Shown here: in pieces, positions 19,526 to 28,920 of the stretch
Layout: each line of letters opens with the position of its first letter
Position numbering within the stretch: position 1 is the stretch's first letter
Assembly (NCBI GenBank): GCA_013388645.1
Contig: JACAEV010000118.1
Span: forward strand, 1 to 41,689
Origin: Syntrophaceae bacterium
Lineage (GTDB): Bacteria; Desulfobacterota; BSN033; UBA1163
Length of the DNA stretch: 41,689 nucleotides
Reading direction: 5' to 3'
The notes under the pieces: model-generated
Database searches by the model: none
What the model was told of the DNA's origin: nothing
The model's input: only the letters and a program-made list of their open reading frames with translations
Program-made: the position numbers and the translations under genes

Positions 19526-20833
19526 CCCTGTCCGATAGCGTCGCTTACCCTCAAGAATTTTTTTCTGTGTAAATCGATGCTGCATCCATTGGAAAGGGAA
19601 ATAGACAAACCGGTTGATTAAGGTCGGAGAGTAATCCCAATGAAATCGTTTCCAGACGGAAGGGAAGGAATAAAAATCCTTCCAGGCCTTTTTCCAACCT
19701 TCTCGGAGGACCTGCCTCGTCATTTTCTTCGGGAGAAAGTGAGGAGCCGAATCCTCCGGGTTTTTTAATAACCACCATTGATCTTGAACCAAGCGTCCTT
19801 CCTTTTTGATGCGATGATAATAGGTTGTCTCCGGATAAGGAGTGAGAATCATAAAGATAGCTAAGAAGAGCTTTGTTTGAATGGAGAAAGAAACCGTCTC
19901 TTCAAAGACCGAAGGATCATCCTCGTCAAACCCAAAGACAAAGGATCCACAGATGGCAATGCCGTGGCGGTGCAAGGTATCAATGATTTCGCAGTACTCA
20001 GAGGGGTCGTTCTGAAACTTTTTAGAGGCCACTAAGTTTTTTTTTGAAAGCGATTCAAACCCGATGAAGAGGCTGGTGCAGCCACTTTTTGCCAACAATT
20101 CCACATTCTCGATCGCCTTCAGCCCTGATAGGGAGGCTTGTCCGAACCATTTTTTCTTCAAGGGAATGAGGGCGTTCAGCAACTCCTTTGAGTAGAGATG
20201 ATTTCCAATGATATTATCGTCATTGAACATCACCCATCGATGACGCAAACGTCGCACCTCTTCCACCACATCTGAAATGGGCCTGAAGCGATAGGTCTCT
20301 CCAAAGAATTTCTGGACAGAACAGAATTCACAATGATAGGGACATCCGCGAGTGGCTTGAATCACATCCACAGGGAGGTATCCCCTTCGGGGGAGAATAT
20401 CTCGCCGAGGTATTGGGAGGCTGGACAAAGCCGTGTAGCCCGGCTGGTGGTAAAAGGGCTTCAGATAACCCCCTTTGGCATCTTCAATGAGCTGTGGCCA
20501 TATCTCTTCAGCCTCGCCTATGACGACGGAATCAGCATGGGTTTTAGCTTCTTCCGGGAGGGCTGTGGGATGGATCCCACCGAGCACAACGGGAATCCCT
20601 TTTTTACGATAGGCGTCCGCAATTTCGTAGGCCCTCAGAGCGGTTTTCGTTAAAACCGTTATTCCCACCAAATCCACCTGTTTTAAGTCTTGATCTACAT
20701 CGATGGGAGTGAGAAGGTCATCGGTGAAGGAGATGTCTGCATCCTTCGGCAAGAGGGCTGCCAGAATCGGGAGGGAAAGGTTAGGAATGCGGGCATTTTC
20801 TTCAACGGCTGGGACGATGAGTTCAATCTTCAT
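19517..20833 (-). CDS. B12-binding-domain radical SAM protein
   Basis: VVLGGIHPTALPEEA B12-like region; radical SAM CPYHCEFC. Confidence 0.9.
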   Translation of the reverse strand: MKIELIVPAVEENARIPNLSLPILAALLPKDADISFTDDLLTPIDVDQDLKQVDLVGITVLTKTALRAYEIADAYRKKGIPVVLGGIHPTALPEEAKTHADSVVIGEAEEIWPQLIEDAKGGYLKPFYHQPGYTALSSLPIPRRDILPRRGYLPVDVIQATRGCPYHCEFCSVQKFFGETYRFRPISDVVEEVRRLRHRWVMFNDDNIIGNHLYSKELLNALIPLKKKWFGQASLSGLKAIENVELLAKSGCTSLFIGFESLSKKNLVASKKFQNDPSEYCEIIDTLHRHGIAICGSFVFGFDEDDPSVFEETVSFSIQTKLFLAIFMILTPYPETTYYHRIKKEGRLVQDQWWLLKNPEDSAPHFLPKKMTRQVLREGWKKAWKDFYSFPSVWKRFHWDYSPTLINRFVYFPFQWMQHRFTQKKILEGKRRYRTGSF

Positions 20834-20910
20834 CTTTTTAAAATCGTTTTATTCCGCCCCTTTCATTGATCTCTAAATTAGCCTCATCCATTACCCCATA
20901 AACTTATTTA

Positions 20911-20939
20911 ACTCTACCAATCTTCTATGAGATTGTCAA
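20911..20939 (-). promoter_or_regulatory. candidate sigma70 promoter for the radical SAM gene at 19517-20833
   Basis: Minus strand TTGACA-N17-TAGAGT. Confidence 0.4.
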
Positions 20940-20986
20940 AATTTCAATTTGCAAAAGAAGCGGATAACTCATAAGATAAGAATGTC

Positions 20987-22294
20987 ATGGAACCCATCGC
21001 TATCATCGGCGCAGGGCTGGCCGGCAGTGAAGCGGCTTGGCAGATTGCCAAGAGAGGAGGGGAGGTGACTCTCTATGAGATGAAACCAGACGTCTATTCC
21101 CCCTCCCACCGTACCCCTTTTTTCGCAGAATTGGTCTGTAGCAACTCTTTTAAGTCAGAATCCATAGAGAATGCCTCAGGAATTTTGAAAGAAGAGATGG
21201 GTCAGTTGGGATCCCTGATCTTAGAAGTAGCCAAAGCGACCCGGGTTCCAGCAGGGGGGGCATTAGCTGTAGATCGGAAGAATTTTTCAAGAGAGATCAC
21301 TCAAATTTTGGAACGGTTGGACAATGTAAATGTCATTCGCAAAGAGGTTTCTTCTATTCCACCTGACGGGATCACCATTGTCGCAACCGGCCCTTTAACT
21401 TCGGAGACCTTCGCCAAGGAAATTCAAACAGTGACGGGGTCCCGTCATCTTTTTTTTTACGATGCCATCTCACCCATCGTCGCTGCCGATACGATCAATT
21501 TTCAGAAGGTCTTCCGATGTTCTCGGTATCGAAAAGGGGGAGAGGACTACCTCAATTGCCCGATGGATGAAGAAGCGTACCATCAATTTGTGGAGGCACT
21601 GAATCGAGCGGAGAGAATGCCGGTCCGGTCATTTGAAAAAAGGTATCTCTTTGAAGGATGTCTTCCCATTGAAGAGATGGCAGATCGGGGAAAAGACACC
21701 CTTGCCTATGGGCCCCTCAAACCAGTTGGCCTTATTGATCCTAAGACGGGAAGGCAACCCTTTGCCGTGGTTCAATTGAGGCAGGAAGATCAATTCGGTA
21801 CGCTTTACAATCTGGTCGGTTTTCAAACTCGATTAAAGCATGAGGACCAGAAAAGAGTCTTTCGAATGATTCCCGGCCTGGAGCATGCGACCTTTGTTCG
21901 GTTGGGTTCTATCCATCGCAATACCTTTATCGATTCTCCTCGGTTACTGGAGGCGTCCCTCCAGTTGAGGCATCGTCCGAACCTCTTTTTTGCTGGACAG
22001 ATCACAGGGGTTGAAGGGTATATGGAATCCACCGCTATGGGATTATTATCAGGAATCAACGCTTATCGGTCTGCCAATGGCATGTCCACCGTTGTCCCCC
22101 CCCGGTCGACCGCCATCGGTGCATTGATCTATTATATCACTCAGTGCCCTTCATTTCCCTTTCAACCGATGAACATCAATTTTGGTCTTTTCCCTCCGCT
22201 CCCCGGCAGAGGCAAGGGGAGGGCGAAACGGCTCCTCTTGGCAGAGCGGGCATTGAAGGAGATGTCGAAATGGAGAAAAGACGTCGAAGGATAG
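20987..22294 (+). CDS. trmFO: methylenetetrahydrofolate-tRNA-(uracil-54-C5)-methyltransferase
   Basis: IIGAGLAGSEAAWQIAKRGGEVTLYEMKP; FAELVCSNSFKS; GQITGVEGYMES. Confidence 0.96.
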   Translation: MEPIAIIGAGLAGSEAAWQIAKRGGEVTLYEMKPDVYSPSHRTPFFAELVCSNSFKSESIENASGILKEEMGQLGSLILEVAKATRVPAGGALAVDRKNFSREITQILERLDNVNVIRKEVSSIPPDGITIVATGPLTSETFAKEIQTVTGSRHLFFYDAISPIVAADTINFQKVFRCSRYRKGGEDYLNCPMDEEAYHQFVEALNRAERMPVRSFEKRYLFEGCLPIEEMADRGKDTLAYGPLKPVGLIDPKTGRQPFAVVQLRQEDQFGTLYNLVGFQTRLKHEDQKRVFRMIPGLEHATFVRLGSIHRNTFIDSPRLLEASLQLRHRPNLFFAGQITGVEGYMESTAMGLLSGINAYRSANGMSTVVPPRSTAIGALIYYITQCPSFPFQPMNINFGLFPPLPGRGKGRAKRLLLAERALKEMSKWRKDVEG

Positions 22295-22638
22295 GGAACC
22301 GAGAAGGAAACCCTGAAGAAAGAACGACAGGTCAAAGAAGTTGTTTTCGATGTGGGAAAGAACTTCGACCGGGAGGCCTATTTTACCTGTTTCAAATTAA
22401 GGTGATTTCAGGTTTTGATGAAATATTGATGGAACCCACCGGAGAGATCGATCAGCAACTCCATCAGCTCCTTGAGCAGGTTCAACATTGTGATCCAAAG
22501 GAATTGGAGAGAGAGGTCTATGAAGAGATGACCCTGATCGTTTGTAAGGGTTGCCGGGATCGGTTGGTCGATGACCTTCGATACTCTCGTGAAGGGCCTT
22601 TTCAAATTCGGAAAGATCCTGAACCGACCCTCCATTGA
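22270..22638 (+). CDS. small double-CxxC zinc-ribbon-like protein of unknown function
   Basis: CFRCGKEL and CKGCRDRL; ATG at 22270 overlaps the trmFO end; ORF-track start at 22144 lies inside trmFO. Confidence 0.65.
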   Translation: MEKRRRRIGNREGNPEERTTGQRSCFRCGKELRPGGLFYLFQIKVISGFDEILMEPTGEIDQQLHQLLEQVQHCDPKELEREVYEEMTLIVCKGCRDRLVDDLRYSREGPFQIRKDPEPTLH

Positions 22639-22762
22639 ATGGTTTTTTTATCCACCTGCCCAGAAGATCATGGGCTTCGCCCGTGGGGCTCCATGGACCA
22701 TCGGTCCTCACCTCATCAGCTGGGAATGGAAGCCCCTTCCAAAACCCTTCCCCAAAAATCAC

Positions 22763-22791
22763 TTGACAAAAAATCTCCATTATGGTTTATT
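22763..22791 (+). promoter_or_regulatory. candidate sigma70 promoter for the STAS-like/HTH gene
   Basis: TTGACA-N17-TTTATT, overlapping palindrome TTAGTTCAACTAA (22790-22802). Confidence 0.45.
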
Positions 22792-22820
22792 AGTTCAACT
22801 AAATCAATTGAAGTAGAAGA

Positions 22821-23408
22821 ATGGATAAGCAGACCCTTTCCTTAAAGAAGCTGACCCACGCAATCCTGAAGAACGGATCGAGAGAGATGACCGGTCGATC
22901 TCGGGGTATCCGAATTCGAGAAGCGGTTGAGAAGATCTTAAGTGAAGAGAAAGGAACCCTTCGCATCGTTCTCGATTTCTCAGGGATGGGGCCCATTGAT
23001 TTTTCTTGGGCGGATGAGGTCGTCGCCAAAATGATCTCTCGGCTATGGAGTGGTGAATATGGAGAAAAGTTTCTCATTCTGAAGAACCTCAATCCCTCTC
23101 AGGCCGAGAACATCGGCGTGGCCTTAGAGAGGAAAAAGTTAGCTGTCTTGACCATCGGACCAGAGGGATGGCGAATCATCGGTTCCCTGAACAATTATTT
23201 AATCCACACCTTGAACCAGGTGATGAAGAGAAGGCAGCTCACGCTGAGGGAATTATCTGAGGAAGAAGGAATTGAGATGAACACGAGCGGAACCCGACTT
23301 CTTAATCTATATAAGAAGCGGTTGGTGGTGCGAGTGGAGGGGCCCATGGTGGGAAAGGACGATTTTCATCGGGGAAGGCCCTACATTTATCAATCCCTTC
23401 TTTCATAG
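22821..23408 (+). CDS. STAS-like (DUF4325-like) domain protein with C-terminal winged-helix-like region
   Basis: LRIVLDFSGMGPIDFSWADEVVAKMI STAS-like strand/helix; LTLRELSEEEGIEMNTSGTRLLNLYKKRLVVR HTH-like. Confidence 0.6.
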   Translation: MDKQTLSLKKLTHAILKNGSREMTGRSRGIRIREAVEKILSEEKGTLRIVLDFSGMGPIDFSWADEVVAKMISRLWSGEYGEKFLILKNLNPSQAENIGVALERKKLAVLTIGPEGWRIIGSLNNYLIHTLNQVMKRRQLTLRELSEEEGIEMNTSGTRLLNLYKKRLVVRVEGPMVGKDDFHRGRPYIYQSLLS

Positions 23409-23417
23409 AGGAATTTC

Positions 23418-24404
23418 ATGGCAGAATTGAGAAGAGAGCCCGTTACGCGAATGTGGGTGGTGGTCACCACTGATCATCCAAAAGGTCCATCGGATTACCT
23501 CCCCTTCAAGCCCCCCTATCGTCCTCAAGAGCCAGAGGGTCCTTGTCCTTTCTGCCCGGGCAATGAAGGGATGACCCCTCGGGAGATTTTTTCTTTAAAA
23601 GGGGAAAAAGAGGGATGGTCCGTTCGAGTCATTCCCAATAAATTTCCCTTCTTTCATATCGAAGGGGACTTTGACCGAAGGCCAGAGGGGATGTATGACG
23701 TCATGGAAGCCATTGGTGCCCATGAGATCGTTGTCGAGAACCCCGCGCACCAAACCACTCTGGCCACCATGGAGCCCAAACAGATTAAGAAAATCCTTTT
23801 GGCGTATAAGGAAAGGTTGATCGATTTAGAGAGAGACCGTCGGTTCCGGCAATTTCTCATTATGAAAAATTATCCTGGGATCTTCAATCGACATCCTCAC
23901 TCCCATATCTTGGCTATGCCGGTCGTCCCCAAGAGGATTGATGAAGAGATTTGGGGGGCGTCCGATTACTTCCAACGCAAGGAACGTTGCATTTTCTGCG
24001 ATATCATCAAAGAAGAAATATCGATGAAGAAAAGGGTTATTTTAGAGACAGTCCATTTTTTAATCTTCTCCCCTTTTGCTTCGCGTTACCCCTTTGAAAC
24101 GTGGATCATCCCAAAAGTTCATGCCTCTGATTTTCATCACATCGGGGAAGAGGAAATGGAGGATCTTTCTGTGGGGATTCAATCCCTCTTTCATTCTTTC
24201 GAGACACTTCTTTCAGACCCCCCTTACAGTCTGACCTTCCATACTTCTCCGATTCAGGATCGACTCCATCGATTACATTATCACTGGCATATCGAGACGC
24301 GATTGCGGATTGGATTGAGAGAAGGGTTTGAATGGGGGACAGGTTTTTTTGTCAATCCCACTCCTCCGGAAGAGGCCGCCCATTATTTAAGAGGGGTTGG
24401 CTAA
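23418..24404 (+). CDS. galT: galactose-1-phosphate uridylyltransferase-like (HIT superfamily) protein
   Basis: CPFCPGNE; GIFNRHPHSHILAMP; C-terminal HxH region. Confidence 0.85.
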   Translation: MAELRREPVTRMWVVVTTDHPKGPSDYLPFKPPYRPQEPEGPCPFCPGNEGMTPREIFSLKGEKEGWSVRVIPNKFPFFHIEGDFDRRPEGMYDVMEAIGAHEIVVENPAHQTTLATMEPKQIKKILLAYKERLIDLERDRRFRQFLIMKNYPGIFNRHPHSHILAMPVVPKRIDEEIWGASDYFQRKERCIFCDIIKEEISMKKRVILETVHFLIFSPFASRYPFETWIIPKVHASDFHHIGEEEMEDLSVGIQSLFHSFETLLSDPPYSLTFHTSPIQDRLHRLHYHWHIETRLRIGLREGFEWGTGFFVNPTPPEEAAHYLRGVG

Positions 24405-24430
24405 TCGGTGAAGAGCGTAGAGTATAAAGA

Positions 24431-25735
24431 ATGACGTTCGATTTGAAAAAACCGAATCCGTTCAAAGGGCGGCCTTTCGAGACCAGAAAAAAGAGAAGGA
24501 GGTGGTTTCTTTTTATCGGGTTTTTTCCCTTCGGCCTTTTCCTTTTGACCTATTTCTTTTTCTTTCCTCCTTCATCTCCTCCCCCCCCTCCCTCGGAGGT
24601 TTTTCCATTAGAGACATCGCCTGCTCAAGACCCTCCCCTGAATACCATCGAAGGAGGGATCAAGGAAAGGTCTACCCTTTTCAAATCCCTCCTGGAAAAA
24701 AACATCCCGCTCCAATGGATCGATTTGATCATCTCCAAATTAAAACCCTTGGTCAATTTTAAGAAAATCAAAGGCGGAACTTACCAGTTGATCACCGATG
24801 TAAAAGGGGAGTTGGTGAAGTTTATTTATGAGGTCAATCCGACAGAGATCTATGAAATTGAAAGGGATCCGCAAGGCTATACGGCCAAAAAAAAGGGAGT
24901 GATTTTAGAGACCCGTCTGGTCAAGGTGATGGGGGAGATCCGTTCTTCCCTCTTTGAGGCCATAGAGGCGGCCGGAGAACAGGATGGATTGACCATTGCC
25001 TTTGCAGATATTTTGGCGTGGGAGATCGATTTTTATAAAGACGTCCGGGAGGGAGATCGATTTAAATTGTTAGTGGAGAAAGTCTATAAAGGAGACCAGT
25101 TCATCCAATACGGGGCGATCCATGCGGTGGAGTATCGGAGGGGTGAAAAAGTGATTCGAGGGATACGGTATCGGGATGATTTTTATAATGAAAAGGGGAT
25201 TTCCCTAAGGGCACCCTTTTTAAAAGCCCCTCTTCGATTTAATCGGATCAGTTCGACGTTCAGTCGGGCACGGAATCATCCTATTCTGGGAGGGGTGCGT
25301 CCCCATTATGGGATCGATTATGCCGCTCCCCTCGGGACACCTGTTTGGGCGGTGGCAGATGGAACCGTCACCTTTTGCGGATGGAATGGGGGGTACGGAA
25401 AGCAGGTGATCCTGAGGCATAAGAACGGGTATACGACCCATTATGGGCATCTCTCCGCTTACGGCCCCGGGATTAAGATGGGAGTGGGAGTTCAACAGAA
25501 ACAGATCATCGGGTATGTGGGGTCGACTGGCCTTTCCACCGGACCTCACTTGGACTATCGATTGGCCAAGGATCAGCTATTCCGAAACCCTTTGAGAGAG
25601 ACTTTTCCGACCGGCTCTCCCATTGTAAAAAGTGAAATGGGAACATTTCAAATGAAAAAAGAGGAGATGCTGGCGTGGCTCGAGGGGGAAACGGTTTATT
25701 CGAAAAAGATAGAAGGGGGTGGCCAAATCCATTGA
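24431..25735 (+). CDS. M23 family metallopeptidase
   Basis: TM anchor; RPHYGIDYAAPLGTPVWAVADGTV; YGHLSAYGPGIKMG; GPHLDYRL. Confidence 0.93.
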   Translation: MTFDLKKPNPFKGRPFETRKKRRRWFLFIGFFPFGLFLLTYFFFFPPSSPPPPPSEVFPLETSPAQDPPLNTIEGGIKERSTLFKSLLEKNIPLQWIDLIISKLKPLVNFKKIKGGTYQLITDVKGELVKFIYEVNPTEIYEIERDPQGYTAKKKGVILETRLVKVMGEIRSSLFEAIEAAGEQDGLTIAFADILAWEIDFYKDVREGDRFKLLVEKVYKGDQFIQYGAIHAVEYRRGEKVIRGIRYRDDFYNEKGISLRAPFLKAPLRFNRISSTFSRARNHPILGGVRPHYGIDYAAPLGTPVWAVADGTVTFCGWNGGYGKQVILRHKNGYTTHYGHLSAYGPGIKMGVGVQQKQIIGYVGSTGLSTGPHLDYRLAKDQLFRNPLRETFPTGSPIVKSEMGTFQMKKEEMLAWLEGETVYSKKIEGGGQIH

Positions 25736-25754
25736 GGGGTGGGATGAGGTGACC

Positions 25755-26165
25755 ATGGAAAAGAAGAAAAAGATCCTGATCGTGGACGATGAGCGGGATA
25801 TCGTCAAGGCGTTATTAATTCGACTTCAAGCAGCCGGATACCATGTGGTCACCGCCTTTGATGGGGCACAGGGTGTGTTCATGGCTCACAAAGAAAAACC
25901 TGATCTGATCATCCTTGATATCCGAATGCCGGCTGGAGATGGATTTAGCGTGGCACAGAGATTGAAGCGATCCACCCATACGTTTACCATTCCGGTCATT
26001 TTTTTAACGGGCAGCCCTGAAAAAGAAGTAGAGGAGAGGGCATTTGCCATGGGAGCCCGATTCTATATCAAGAAACCTTATGATCCCGAGGAATTGTTAG
26101 ATGCGGTGAAAAGGGCCTTGGAAGAAGAGTCGGACACCCCTTTAAAATTAGAGGATGAAGATTAG
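25755..26165 (+). CDS. stand-alone response regulator receiver domain
   Basis: KILIVDDERDIVKAL, PDLIILDIRMPAGDG, VIFLTG, YIKKPYDPEELL; ATG at 25755 preferred over 25719. Confidence 0.92.
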   Translation: MEKKKKILIVDDERDIVKALLIRLQAAGYHVVTAFDGAQGVFMAHKEKPDLIILDIRMPAGDGFSVAQRLKRSTHTFTIPVIFLTGSPEKEVEERAFAMGARFYIKKPYDPEELLDAVKRALEEESDTPLKLEDED

Positions 26166-26171
26166 CCGGTC

Positions 26172-26528
26172 ATGTTGAAAGAAGATTTTATCATTCAATC
26201 CCATCTCCGCAAAATGTTGATCCGTAGCAACATCAATTATTCAAAGATGGACTTCGGGACGGTGAAGGGTGTGGTCTACCTTCGTGGACTTTTCCAGGTT
26301 GCTTCTCACCCTGCGGTGGGAGAAGAAGAGCAGGAAAGGGAATATGTCGTCCGGACGCTCTATGTCTTTGAGAAGAAGATCAAAAGCCTCCCAGGCGTCA
26401 CGGACGTCATTTTTCAGTTCCTCAATTGGAGAAAGGATAAAGGGCAATGGGTTCCAGTCGAAATTGAGAAAAAGGAAAAAGAGGATGAAAAAAAGAGAGG
26501 ATCCGACGTATCAGCTAATTTTGAGTGA
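26172..26528 (+). CDS. BON-like domain small protein
   Basis: GTVKGVVYLRGLFQ...LYVFEKKIKSLPGVTDVIFQFLNW resembles BON domains. Confidence 0.55.
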   Translation: MLKEDFIIQSHLRKMLIRSNINYSKMDFGTVKGVVYLRGLFQVASHPAVGEEEQEREYVVRTLYVFEKKIKSLPGVTDVIFQFLNWRKDKGQWVPVEIEKKEKEDEKKRGSDVSANFE

Positions 26529-27516
26529 GATCGAAAGAGAGGTTCAGATCCACCCCGATTATGCCGATCTCCAAAATCATTTTGGTCTTTTATGGATGGT
26601 CGGGGGGGAAATGAAAAAGGCAGAGAAGCATTTTTTAGAAGCCCTCCGATTGAACCCAACGTATCGAGAAGCCAATTTCAACTTGGGGTGTCTCTACCTG
26701 GAGATGAAACGATGGGAGGAGGCGAAAAAAATTTTCCTCTCCGAAGCGAGGAGGTTTCCGAAGGATGGTTTTCTGCAACATGTCTTAGCCATCCTATTTC
26801 TTCAAGCTGGAAAGAAGAAAGAAGCCACGGCTCGAATTTTTAGGGTCATTTCACATCACCCCTTCTATCGAGAATTTTATCAAAAGAAAGGGTCATGGCA
26901 GAAAGGGAAGATGATTCTCGATCTTAAGGCGGAAAGGGTTTTAAAAAAGATTTCCTCGAATTACTTCCATGGCCAATATCACAATTTCATTGGCCTCTGT
27001 CTGGCCAGGAAAGGGAAATCCGCGCAAGCGGTCAAAGAGCTTCGAAAAGCGGCAAGATTAAAACCTGATGAAATGATTTTCCATGCAAATTTAGGAACTG
27101 TCTATTACTATCAGGGAGCTTACTCCAGGGCGGTTCGGGAATATCGAAAGGCCTTGAAAATCGATCCCACCTATGGGATGGGGTATGCGCAACTCAGTTA
27201 TGCCCTGGGTCTCATGTCCCGTACTCCAGAGGCCATCCGTTATATGAAAAAAGCCGTCCAACTCAATCCTCGATATGCCGATCTCCATTACAACTTAGCT
27301 CTTCTTTACAGCGATCGAAAGCGATACGGAGAAGCGGTCTCTGAATTAAAAAAGGCTCTTCAGATCAACCCGGAATACCTCTTTGCGAGAATCAATTTGG
27401 GGGTTCTCTATGAGGATCAGAAGAAATGGAAAGAGGCGAGAAGGGAATACCGAAGAATTCTTCAGATCACCCCAGATGATGAACATATTCGAAGACGGTT
27501 AGAAAGAATTTCCTAA
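26485..27516 (+). CDS. TPR-repeat protein
   Basis: Repeated TPR units (AEKHFLEALRLNPTYREANFNLGCLYLE; AVREYRKALKIDPTYGMGYAQLSYAL); internal ATG at 26485 preferred over 26269. Confidence 0.88.
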   Translation: MKKREDPTYQLILSEIEREVQIHPDYADLQNHFGLLWMVGGEMKKAEKHFLEALRLNPTYREANFNLGCLYLEMKRWEEAKKIFLSEARRFPKDGFLQHVLAILFLQAGKKKEATARIFRVISHHPFYREFYQKKGSWQKGKMILDLKAERVLKKISSNYFHGQYHNFIGLCLARKGKSAQAVKELRKAARLKPDEMIFHANLGTVYYYQGAYSRAVREYRKALKIDPTYGMGYAQLSYALGLMSRTPEAIRYMKKAVQLNPRYADLHYNLALLYSDRKRYGEAVSELKKALQINPEYLFARINLGVLYEDQKKWKEARREYRRILQITPDDEHIRRRLERIS

Positions 27517-27533
27517 CCAAGAGGAAAACCACC

Positions 27534-28580
27534 ATGGCGACCTCCCCTATCCAAAAGACATCGGGGGTTCAGTCCACCTTGGTGATCCATCAAGGGGCTT
27601 TAGGGGATTTCATTCTCGCATTGCCCGCTCTCAAAACGCTTCGCATGAGTTTCCCCCAGGCGAAGCCGGTGATCTTAGGATACCCGAGAATTCTGGAGTT
27701 GGTTGAGAAACGATTTTATGCCGAGGAAACCCTTTCCATCGACCGAAGAGGGATGACCCCTCTCTTTAATCAGGGAGGATCGTTGGATGTCGGTTTATCT
27801 CAATTTTTTAAGGGATTTGATCTCGTCGTCGTCTTCGGGAGAGATGGAGGAGGGACGTTGGTGAGTAATTTGAGAAGAGTCTGTCAAGGCCAAATTCTTT
27901 CTATCCATTCTTTCCCACCTTGGGAGGAAAGGGTTCATTTGACCGACTATCTCCTCACCCAATTGGCACAGTATGGGTTTTCCATTTCTGAACCGTATCC
28001 GAAACTCCATTTGAAAGAATCAGATCGAGAATGGGCAAGGGATTTCTGGAAGAGCATGGGTGTAACTCCGGAAGAGCGAGCAAAGGTGATCGTCCTCCAT
28101 CCGGGAAGCGGAAGTAAGAAAAAAGTCTGGCCATTAGATCGATTTCTTAGCCTCGCCCATAGGCTCCAGGATCATCTCGGTTCAAAATTCCTGATCGTCT
28201 TCGGACCGGCTGAAGGGAAAGAAACTCAAAAGATCTTTGAGGGGATGGACCCCACCACGTTTATCTTGGCAAAAGGTCTCACCCTTCTTCAGTTAGCCTC
28301 CGTGATGGAAGGATGCTGGTTCTTCATCGGTAATGATTCTGGCATCTCTCATTTAGCCGCTGCCATGGGACTTTCGACCTTGGTGATCTTTGGGCCGACG
28401 GATGAAAAAGTCTGGTCACCTCGGGGAGAAAAGACGGCTGTGGTTCGAAGGGGGGTTCCATGTTCTCCCTGCCCCCCAGAACGATTTTTTCACTGTACGG
28501 AGTTTGAGTGTCTAAATGGAATTCAGATGGAAGAGGTGTTACGTGGGTTGGAGCCATTAGGAGTTCACATTCAATCTTGA
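27534..28580 (+). CDS. glycosyltransferase family 9 (heptosyltransferase-like)
   Basis: VIHQGALGDFILALPALKTL; VLHPGSGSKKKVWPLDRF; FIGNDSGISHLAAAMG. Confidence 0.92.
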   Translation: MATSPIQKTSGVQSTLVIHQGALGDFILALPALKTLRMSFPQAKPVILGYPRILELVEKRFYAEETLSIDRRGMTPLFNQGGSLDVGLSQFFKGFDLVVVFGRDGGGTLVSNLRRVCQGQILSIHSFPPWEERVHLTDYLLTQLAQYGFSISEPYPKLHLKESDREWARDFWKSMGVTPEERAKVIVLHPGSGSKKKVWPLDRFLSLAHRLQDHLGSKFLIVFGPAEGKETQKIFEGMDPTTFILAKGLTLLQLASVMEGCWFFIGNDSGISHLAAAMGLSTLVIFGPTDEKVWSPRGEKTAVVRRGVPCSPCPPERFFHCTEFECLNGIQMEEVLRGLEPLGVHIQS

Positions 28581-28594
28581 AAAAGGAGGAGAAG

Positions 28595-28852
28595 ATGGAA
28601 GAGAAGAAAGTGGGGGAAATCATCAAATATTTTGGAAAGATTAGTGTTGCAGCTATCCGCTTGTCGGAAGGATCATTAAAAGTTGGGGATACGATTCACA
28701 TTGTCGGACATACGACGGATGTCACGCAAGTGATCGATTCCATGCAGATTGAGAATAAGAATGTTCAGGAGGCCGGCCCGGGTGCCGATATCGGGGTAAA
28801 AATTCAGGGTAAGGCGAGGGAGCACGACATCGTCTATAAAGTCGTTGGATGA
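28595..28852 (+). CDS. small stand-alone EF-Tu-domain-2-like protein
   Basis: VGEIIKYFGKISVAAIRLSEGSLKVGDTIHIVGHTTDVTQVIDSMQ; strong SD AAAGGAGGAG before ATG 28595. Confidence 0.85.
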   Translation: MEEKKVGEIIKYFGKISVAAIRLSEGSLKVGDTIHIVGHTTDVTQVIDSMQIENKNVQEAGPGADIGVKIQGKAREHDIVYKVVG

Positions 28853-28920
28853 ACCGCTTGAGAGAGAAACAGGCATTTATCCTTCCCTTTCCATAAAGGA
28901 CCAAGATTTTTTGGATAAGA

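Noticed and set aside
22144-22269. N-terminal extension of the double-CxxC ORF
   Set aside because: Lies wholly inside trmFO in another frame; ATG 22270 is preferred.
26269-26484. N-terminal extension of the TPR ORF
   Set aside because: Overlaps the BON-like gene in another frame and has low-complexity Arg/Ser/Lys sequence; ATG 26485 is the more natural start.
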